Shown in pieces: positions 5,855 through 6,009 of a DNA stretch of 6,009 bases (position 1 is the first letter of the stretch; each line of letters opens with the position of its first letter). This DNA comes from Bordetella parapertussis (GTDB taxonomy: Bacteria; Pseudomonadota; Gammaproteobacteria; Burkholderiales; Burkholderiaceae_B): positions 1 through 6,009 of the forward strand of contig CAMBPA010000093.1 in NCBI GenBank assembly GCA_945869355.1, given 5' to 3'. Position numbers and translations under genes: made by a program. The notes below the pieces were generated by a model. It was not told where the DNA came from. It worked only from the letters and a program-made list of their open reading frames with translations, and made no database searches.

Positions 5855-6009
5855 TTATCTAGGCCGAGCATGATGTACGGTTTCCAAGGCCTGGCGGATT
5901 TTTGCGACACATCCATCTACTCGAGCATCGTCCAGCGTGATCTCAGTGTCTTGCAAAGTCAAGCGGAATGCAAGGCTCTTTTCTTGCGTCGCCTCTTTTG
6001 AGGGATCCC
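5855..6009 (-). CDS. pheT: phenylalanyl-tRNA synthetase beta subunit, C-terminal end (partial)
   Basis: The gene enters from the right edge; 50 residues and the TAA stop (5855-5857) are visible. They read as the end of the FDX-ACB anticodon-binding domain of PheT: KSLAFRLTLQDTEITL, then DDARVDGCVAKIRQAL, and a short tail ending ARPR. The domain normally closes PheT with this beta strand and helix pattern, so the 3' end is intact. PheT forms an alpha2-beta2 enzyme with PheS that charges tRNA-Phe in the cytoplasm. It was not listed as an open reading frame starting in the window because its start lies outside. Position directly before ihfA supports the call. Confidence 0.95.
   Translation of the reverse strand, partial: DPSKEATQEKSLAFRLTLQDTEITLDDARVDGCVAKIRQALETVHHARPR

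Overview
The window looks like a chromosomal segment of a betaproteobacterium, most likely of the order Burkholderiales, with moderate GC content (about half by eye). The main evidence is the right-hand block, read on the minus strand: end of pheT, ihfA, a short MerR-type regulator, then tRNA-Pro(GGG). From general knowledge this order is typical of Burkholderiales, and the protein sequences fit. No database search was possible, so genus is not assigned.

Layout, left to right. Positions 1-253 (+) hold the last 84 residues of a Kup-type potassium transporter. A low-specificity L-threonine aldolase (259-1305, +) follows almost without a gap. Next is a small secreted protein resembling the Rap1a/Tai immunity family (1347-1712, +). 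Converging on it is a 555-residue polytopic membrane protein (1750-3417, -) that looks like a GT-C-type glycosyltransferase with a periplasmic tail. Divergent from that, across about 125 bases with a good promoter candidate, is a 133-residue secreted protein of unknown family (3544-3945, +). Then come a polyprenyl/dolichyl-phosphate-mannose-synthase-like GT2 glycosyltransferase (4019-4786, -), a 13-bp perfect hairpin (4869-4901), tRNA-Pro(GGG) (4910-4986, -), the MerR regulator (5038-5454, -), ihfA (5498-5809, -) and the 3' end of pheT (5855-6009, -).

How the genes may work together. pheT-ihfA-merR form a same-strand housekeeping run. tRNA-Pro lies behind it with its own promoter candidate, and the hairpin probably closes the unit. 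The stretch between kup/ltaE and the tRNA is the more variable-looking part. Its two glycosylation-type genes make biochemical sense as a pair: the GT2 enzyme would charge a polyprenyl-phosphate carrier with a sugar on the cytoplasmic face, and the GT-C-like protein would use such a lipid-linked sugar on the periplasmic side. That pairing is inferred from family roles and proximity only, because a gene on the opposite strand separates them. The two small exported proteins have no assigned function.

No rRNA, CRISPR array, insertion sequence, phage gene or replication origin was seen. There is no gene-free stretch longer than 300 bases. The 73 bases at 3946-4018 hold no feature I can support. 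I do not see a clear, self-contained new system; the candidates worth checking are in the findings.
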